Source of the DNA: Geodermatophilus obscurus
GTDB taxonomy: Bacteria; Actinomycetota; Actinomycetes; Mycobacteriales; Geodermatophilaceae
NCBI RefSeq assembly: GCF_900143215.1
Contig: NZ_FRDM01000010.1
Span: 62,001-126,000 of the forward strand
DNA length: 64,000 nt
Direction: 5' to 3'
Numbering within the stretch: position 1 is the stretch's first letter; every line of letters starts with the position of its first letter. The translations under genes and the position numbers were made by a program. This document shows, piece by piece, positions 59,703 to 64,000 of the stretch. Below the pieces are notes generated by a model, which ran no database searches, had not been told where the DNA came from, and worked only from the letters and a program-made list of their open reading frames with translations.

Positions 59703-60404
59703 GTGAGCAGCGGCCGCAGAGTGGGCCGCGACCCCGCGTCGGGACCCCCGGTTCCGAGACCACGTCCGAAGCGCTGGATCGTGCCCGTCATCAGCACACT
59801 GCTGCTGGTGCTGCTCGCGCCGCCGGCGTCCGCGGGGACGGGGACGCAGCAGTGTGCAGCCGGCCACGTCCGGCTCACCTTCGACGACGGTCCCCACCCG
59901 ACCGCCACACCCGACATCCTGGACACGCTGGCGGACCGGGGAGCGAAGGCGACGTTCTTCGTCACCGGTGAGATGACCGCTGCCCGACCGGACATCGTGC
60001 GTCGCGCCAGCGAGGAGGGGCACAGGATCGGGAACCACTCGTGGAACCACCCGGAGCTCACCACGCTGGACCGGGCGCAGGTGCGATCCCAGCTGCAGCG
60101 CACCAACGAGGTCATCGAGCGGGCCACGGGCGACACTCCCGGCGAGTGGCGCCCGCCGTACGGGGCCACGAACGACCTCGTGGCGGGGGCGGCCGGGGAC
60201 GTCGGCCTGGACTCGATGCTGCTGTGGACCGTCGACCCCCGCGACTGGGCGGATCCGCCGGCGACGACGACCCGGGACCGGGTGCTGCAGGGCGTGCGGC
60301 CGGGGAGCATCGTGCTGCTGCACGACAGCACGGGGCGGAACACCCCCGCTGCCCTGCCCATGATCCTGGACGGGCTGGCCTCGAGGGGGTACTGCACGCA
60401 GTGA
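59703..60404 (+). CDS. Secreted polysaccharide deacetylase (NodB domain)
   Basis: A 233-residue exported protein. After a basic start (about residues 1-24) comes a signal peptide (WIVPVISTLLLVLLAPPASA), then a NodB carbohydrate esterase 4 domain: RLTFDDGPHP (Asp61-Asp62), the metal His pair in GNHSWNHPEL (112, 116), WRPPYGA, VDPRDW and IVLLHDS. It would remove acetyl groups from peptidoglycan or another surface glycan. The GTG at 59703 has a weak ribosome site. It follows the transglycosylase gene by 207 bases on the same strand, so both may act on the wall. Confidence 0.88.
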   Translation: MSSGRRVGRDPASGPPVPRPRPKRWIVPVISTLLLVLLAPPASAGTGTQQCAAGHVRLTFDDGPHPTATPDILDTLADRGAKATFFVTGEMTAARPDIVRRASEEGHRIGNHSWNHPELTTLDRAQVRSQLQRTNEVIERATGDTPGEWRPPYGATNDLVAGAAGDVGLDSMLLWTVDPRDWADPPATTTRDRVLQGVRPGSIVLLHDSTGRNTPAALPMILDGLASRGYCTQ

Positions 60405-60576
60405 GGGTCTCCTCCCGGGACGTGCCGCTCCCGGAGGCGGGCTGACGGGCGCTCCCCGTGCGCCGGGACGACGCGCACCGAGCCCGGGCCCGTCGGGCCC
60501 GTCGCCGCCGGGAGCGGGTTGCCGTGGACTGCGCCCCTGCGGCGTGGCTGCGCACCCACCGGACCCGTGGGCGGTG

Positions 60577-61485
60577 TCAGGTGTGGGCGACCGCTCCTGC
60601 GAGGGCCGCGATGTGCGCCGATGCCGCCCGCGGCTCGATGCCGAGGGTCCGCAGTTCCTCGACGCCGCCCTCCTCGCCGGTGTCCATGGACACCGCGATG
60701 CCCAGGAGCGAGGCGAGCTCCGGCCGACGCCGGCGCAGGGCCCGGGCGCCGAACGCGAGCACCCGGCGGGGGACGACGACCCGGCGCATGCGCGCGCCGA
60801 GCACGTGCTCGAAGGCGTCGACGACCTCGTGCCGGGTCAGCGCCTCGGGTCCGCCGAGGTCCAGCGCCGGGGGCGGGTCGGCGGTCGTCGCCAGCCGCAC
60901 GCACGCCTCGGCGACGTCGTCCTCGGCGACGTACGGCACCGGTGTGCGGCCGCGACCGTAGATGACGGCCAGCCGCTTCTCGGGCCGGATGCCGGACTCC
61001 GGTCCGAGCCAGGTCTCCTGGAACGCCGCCGGTCGCACGATCACCGACCGCATGGACGAGGCCTGCAGCAGCCGTTCGGTGGCCCGCTTCGCGGCGAAGA
61101 AGGGCACCAGGTCCACCATCGCGTCGGTCATGCCCTGCGCAGAGACGAACACGAACCGGTCGACACCGGCCGCCTCGGCCGCCCGGACCAGCGCGGCGAT
61201 CCCGTCGCGATCGACCCGCTCGATGGACACGTCCTCCGCTCCTGCCAACCCGCGGCCGATGGCGTTGGCGGTGGTGACGACCGTCCGCACCCCGGCCAGC
61301 GCCCGATCCAGACCGGGCGGGTCGGTGAGGTCGCCGACGATGAGCTCGACGCCGGAGGACCGCAGGGCGGAGGTGTCGCTGCGCGGTCGCACCAGCGCCC
61401 GGAACGGGATCCCGCGGTCGGTCAGCCGGACGGCGATCCGGCCGCCGAGGTCGCCGGTCGCGCCGCAGAGCAGGAGCTCGCTCAT
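60577..61485 (-). CDS. NmrA-like / atypical SDR NAD(P)-binding protein
   Basis: A 302-residue Rossmann protein. LLLCGATGDLGGRIAVRLTDRG is the GxxGxxG nucleotide loop at the N-terminus; RALVRPRSDTSALRSSGVELIVGDLTDP follows. VDRFVFVSAQGM and the later VDLVPFFAAKRATERLLQASS show that the usual SDR Tyr-x3-Lys is replaced by Phe-x3-Lys, so it may bind NAD(P) as a sensor rather than catalyse. ATG 61485 follows GGGAGGAGCC. Convergent with the deacetylase. Confidence 0.85.
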   Translation of the reverse strand: MSELLLCGATGDLGGRIAVRLTDRGIPFRALVRPRSDTSALRSSGVELIVGDLTDPPGLDRALAGVRTVVTTANAIGRGLAGAEDVSIERVDRDGIAALVRAAEAAGVDRFVFVSAQGMTDAMVDLVPFFAAKRATERLLQASSMRSVIVRPAAFQETWLGPESGIRPEKRLAVIYGRGRTPVPYVAEDDVAEACVRLATTADPPPALDLGGPEALTRHEVVDAFEHVLGARMRRVVVPRRVLAFGARALRRRRPELASLLGIAVSMDTGEEGGVEELRTLGIEPRAASAHIAALAGAVAHT

Positions 61486-61841
61486 GGCTCCTCCCGGGTG
61501 TCGAGTCCGGTTCCGGGCGCTGGTCCGGGCACCGCCGGCCGCGATCCGGGTGCGCTGCAGGACTCGGGGGCTGTCGCCCGAGGCGGACGTCGGCTCGGTG
61601 CTGCCGATCCTCCAGGCCGGCTGTCACGGCGACGTCAAAGCACCCGTCACCGGACACGAGTCAAGCACCCGTCACCGGACACGAGATGCCCGTGGACGAG
61701 GCAGGGGACCAGCACCGATCCCGCTGCTCGGTGACCGTCCCGGTGGGGAGCGTGATGCCCGGCCGCGTGTCCGCACTGCCGCCGGCGACACGCAGGATCC
61801 CGGAGGGGACCCGGAGCCCGGGTCATCGATCCTCGGTCGCC
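61486..61841. other. Gene-free stretch with tandem repeat
   Basis: About 356 bases between divergent genes. Apart from the 23-base tandem repeat there is an open frame from ATG 61686 that runs into the next gene and could be its 5' part (52 extra residues), but its composition is polar and Arg/Pro-rich and it lacks a ribosome site. Confidence 0.4.
61638..61685 (+). repeat. Two exact tandem copies of a 23-base repeat
   Basis: AAGCACCCGTCACCGGACAC followed by GAG occurs at 61638-61660 and again, without a mismatch, at 61663-61685, separated by TC. The second copy ends directly at an ATG (61686). It could be an operator pair or a small recent duplication. Confidence 0.85.
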
Positions 61842-62318
61842 ATGACGGGCTGGCACGCACTCCTCGGGGCCGACATCCCGATCGTCACGGCGGTGACCCG
61901 GCTGGACTTCCTGAGCCGGCGGGACAGCGCGGCGGCGGTGCAGCGTCCCGATGTCAGGCCCTCGTACTCCTGGACCGACCACCTGCGCGGGCAGGTCGAA
62001 CCGCTGGACCTCGAGGAGTCCCTGGAGCTGCTCGACCTCGGCGTCGGCGTCGCCCGGCGCGCCTACGACGCGCAGCACCGGGGCATCCACGCCGCGCGAC
62101 GCGCAGGCGCCTCGTGGGAGCGGATCGGCGCCGTGCTCGGCACCACCGCGCTGACCGCCTGGAACGGCCACCAGCGGTGGATCGAGGAGCAGGTCGAGCT
62201 CTTCGAGCTGACCGGACGGGACGGGCTGGACGACGTCGGCGCGGTCGAGGCGCTGCACCTGGCCGGTGAGCGCCCGGTGGGCCTCGGTCACGTCGCGCGG
62301 ACCAGGACTCCCGACTAG
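61842..62318 (+). CDS. Conserved hypothetical protein with HTH-like segment
   Basis: A 158-residue protein from ATG 61842 (210 from 61686). The core VTRLDFLSRRDSAAAVQRPDVRPSYSWTDHLRGQVE is followed by LEESLELLDLGVGVARRAYDAQHRGIHAARRAGASWERIGAVLGTTALTAWNGH. The last part has the RRAGASWxxIGxxLG pattern of helix-turn-helix segments found in many small actinobacterial proteins, so DNA binding is possible. No other domain is recognised. Its stop overlaps the stop of the convergent GH13 gene by 4 bases. Confidence 0.6.
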   Translation: MTGWHALLGADIPIVTAVTRLDFLSRRDSAAAVQRPDVRPSYSWTDHLRGQVEPLDLEESLELLDLGVGVARRAYDAQHRGIHAARRAGASWERIGAVLGTTALTAWNGHQRWIEEQVELFELTGRDGLDDVGAVEALHLAGERPVGLGHVARTRTPD

Positions 62319-63946
62319 TCCTCGAGCACCCAGACGGCGCTGTCCGGCGGGAGCGCGACCGTGCCACCGGAACGGCGGACCGCCGCGGTGGAGGCGAGCA
62401 GCACCGAGCCGGGGCAGCCGGCGAGCACCGTCTCGCTGCCCATGTTGACCACGCAGCGCACCGCCTCGCCACCATCGACCGAGCGGATGGTCAGCACGTC
62501 GCCGCGGGTGGTCACCGTCGCCGAGCCCGAGGCGAACGCCGGGTGGGCCTTGCGCAGCGCCAGCGCCCGCCGGTGCAGGGTCAGCGTCGAGCCGCCCTGC
62601 CCGGTCTGCACCGAGACCGCGTAGCGGCTCCAGTCGGCGGGGATGGGCAGCCACGGCTCGGCGGCCCCGTCGGGGGAGAAGCCGACGCCCTCGGTGGGGT
62701 TCCACGGCATCGGCACGCGGCAGCCGTCGCGGCCGGCGCGGGCGCCGCCGCTGCGGTGGAAGATGGGGTCCTGCTTGGCCTCGTCGGGCACGTGCGCCTG
62801 TGGCAGGCCCAGCTCGTCGCCGGCGTACAGGTAGGCCGAGCCCGGCAGCGCCAGCGTCAGCAGCGCCGCGGCGCGGGCCCGGGCGGTGCCGAGCTCGCCA
62901 CCGCCGAAGCGGGTGACCTGCCGCTCCTTGTCGTGGTTGCCCAGCACCCACGACACGGGCGCACCGACCCGGCCGTAGGCGTCCAGCGCACTGGAGATCG
63001 CCTCGGCGAACGGCGCCACCGCCCACGGTGACTTCAGCAGCCGGAACGACAGCGACTGGTGCAGCTCGTCGGGCCGCGAATACAGGGCGACCTGCTCGAG
63101 GTCGGCCAGGCACACCTCGCCGACCAGCATCGTGTCGGGGTACTCGTCGCAGATCGACCGCCAGCGGCGCCACACGCCGTGCACCTCGGGCTGGTTCCAG
63201 GTCATGGCCTGCTCGGGGCCGTGGCCGAACAGCGTGGGGGAGTAGGCGCCCGGGTTGTCCCGCAGCCCGGCGTCCTTGTACAGGCCGTAGGCGACGTCGA
63301 CCCGGAAGCCGCTGACGCCGCGGTCCAGCCAGAAGCGCAGGGTCCGCTCGAAGTCCTCGGCCACGACCGGGTCGCGCCAGTTCAGGTCCGGCTGCTCGGG
63401 GGCGAACAGGTGCAGGTACCAGCGCCCGTCCGGGGTGCGCGACCAGGCCGGCCCGCCGAAGAGCGACTGCCAGTTGTTCGGCGGCTCCGCCGACGCCGGC
63501 GCGAAGTGGTAGCGCGCGGCCTCGGGGGAGTCGGGGTCGGCCAGCGCCGCCTGGAACCACGGGTGCTGGTCGGAGGTGTGGTTGGGGACGACGTCCAGCA
63601 CGACCCTCAGGCCGAGCCGGCGGGCGTCGTCCACCAGGGCCTCGAGGTCGGACACGTCGCCGTACTCGGGGTCGACCGCCCGGTAGTCGACGACGTCGTA
63701 ACCGCCGTCCGCCCCGCCCGACGGGTAGTGCGGGTTGATCCACACCGCGTCGACGCCGAGCCAGGAGAGGTACGGCAGCCGCTGCCGCAGCCCGCGCAGG
63801 TCACCGATGCCGTCGCCGTCGCTGTCGGCGAACGAGCGCAGGTACACCTGGTAGACGACCGCGTCCCGCCACCAGGGGGCGGGCGCGGCTGCGGGGGCGA
63901 CCCGGCGCCGGGGCTGGGTCCTCGCGAGGGAGAGGCGGCGTGCCAT
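62315..63946 (-). CDS. GH13 alpha-glucosidase / oligo-1,6-glucosidase type
   Basis: A 543-residue retaining glycoside hydrolase of the alpha-amylase superfamily. Family blocks: DVVPNHTSDQHPWF, GFRVDVAYG with the nucleophile Asp217, LVGEV with the acid/base Glu277, and VLGNHDKERQ for the third Asp. The N-terminal YQVYLRSFADSDGDGIGDLRGL is the oligo-glucosidase subfamily type. It would release glucose from alpha-1,4 or alpha-1,6 oligosaccharides such as maltose, isomaltose or trehalose-derived sugars. No signal peptide, so it is cytoplasmic and acts on imported sugars. Confidence 0.93.
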   Translation of the reverse strand: MARRLSLARTQPRRRVAPAAAPAPWWRDAVVYQVYLRSFADSDGDGIGDLRGLRQRLPYLSWLGVDAVWINPHYPSGGADGGYDVVDYRAVDPEYGDVSDLEALVDDARRLGLRVVLDVVPNHTSDQHPWFQAALADPDSPEAARYHFAPASAEPPNNWQSLFGGPAWSRTPDGRWYLHLFAPEQPDLNWRDPVVAEDFERTLRFWLDRGVSGFRVDVAYGLYKDAGLRDNPGAYSPTLFGHGPEQAMTWNQPEVHGVWRRWRSICDEYPDTMLVGEVCLADLEQVALYSRPDELHQSLSFRLLKSPWAVAPFAEAISSALDAYGRVGAPVSWVLGNHDKERQVTRFGGGELGTARARAAALLTLALPGSAYLYAGDELGLPQAHVPDEAKQDPIFHRSGGARAGRDGCRVPMPWNPTEGVGFSPDGAAEPWLPIPADWSRYAVSVQTGQGGSTLTLHRRALALRKAHPAFASGSATVTTRGDVLTIRSVDGGEAVRCVVNMGSETVLAGCPGSVLLASTAAVRRSGGTVALPPDSAVWVLED

Positions 63947-64000
63947 GCCGCCACCATCGGCTGATCCGGAGCCGAGGTTGTGCAGCGGATCCCACGAACT

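Noticed and set aside
1-64000. tRNA, rRNA or tmRNA genes and attachment sites
   Set aside because: No TTCGA-type T-loop with a matching acceptor stem or rRNA core sequence was noticed; a covariance scan would be needed to exclude them fully.

Overview
This is about 64 kb of chromosomal DNA from a very high-GC actinobacterium. Long spurious open frames occur on both strands, GTG starts are common, and many adjacent genes overlap by 4 bases (GTGA or ATGA). The gene set includes a mycothiol-type maleylpyruvate isomerase-fold protein, a PASTA kinase, a DUF1540 protein, a c-di-AMP riboswitch in front of a wall hydrolase, and a retron-like reverse transcriptase. It looks like a member of the Geodermatophilaceae (Blastococcus, Geodermatophilus or Modestobacter), but this is an inference from style and content. 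No phage, plasmid, insertion sequence, CRISPR array, rRNA or tRNA was seen. Most of the window reads as ordinary core and metabolic accessory DNA.

Layout. 1-8.7 kb: the 3' part of a flavin monooxygenase; an ArsR / AHSA1 / maleylpyruvate-isomerase-like operon; a PLP decarboxylase; a Crp/Fnr regulator; a berberine-bridge-type oxidase; and small proteins. 8.9-14.2 kb: an agmatinase / copper amine oxidase / small membrane protein operon, divergent from an APC permease. The shared control region carries repeated CGACGG-N3-CCG motifs. 14.3-17.1 kb: an MMPL exporter under a TetR regulator with a 38-bp perfect palindrome. 17.2-21.7 kb: an AcoR/MimR-like activator, divergent from an amidohydrolase / DUF59 / alcohol dehydrogenase operon. 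This looks like the accessory set of a propane-type diiron monooxygenase without the monooxygenase. 21.9-27.4 kb: pyruvate carboxylase and a PASTA Ser/Thr kinase. 27.5-30.4 kb: lutABC lactate oxidation. 31.2-34.9 kb: an AraC regulator, divergent from a Baeyer-Villiger monooxygenase and an esterase.

35-48 kb: a STAS protein; threonine dehydratase; a GNAT protein; the reverse transcriptase; a His-rich secreted protein; two convergent genes, each with a DtxR/IdeR-like iron box; a P-loop protein; a Brp/Blh carotene oxygenase; DUF1622; a sulfurtransferase; a GGDEF-EAL protein; and a zinc alcohol dehydrogenase. 48-58.5 kb: glycerophosphodiesterase; a second berberine-bridge oxidase; a patatin; a cupin and a VOC protein; a MalY-type lyase overlapping a large FAD/Fe-S dehydrogenase; an ArsR relic; a SnoaL-like protein; and pyrophosphatase. 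58.7-64 kb: a CRP-like site and c-di-AMP riboswitch upstream of a secreted transglycosylase; a polysaccharide deacetylase; an NmrA-like protein; a hypothetical with an HTH-like segment; and a GH13 alpha-glucosidase.

The best leads are the divergent reverse transcriptase with altered retron signature motifs and a disrupted N-terminus, the orphan monooxygenase accessory operon with a perfect CRP site, the paired iron boxes around a DUF1540 gene and a degenerate ABC-like gene, and the repeated operator motif of the agmatine/amine locus.
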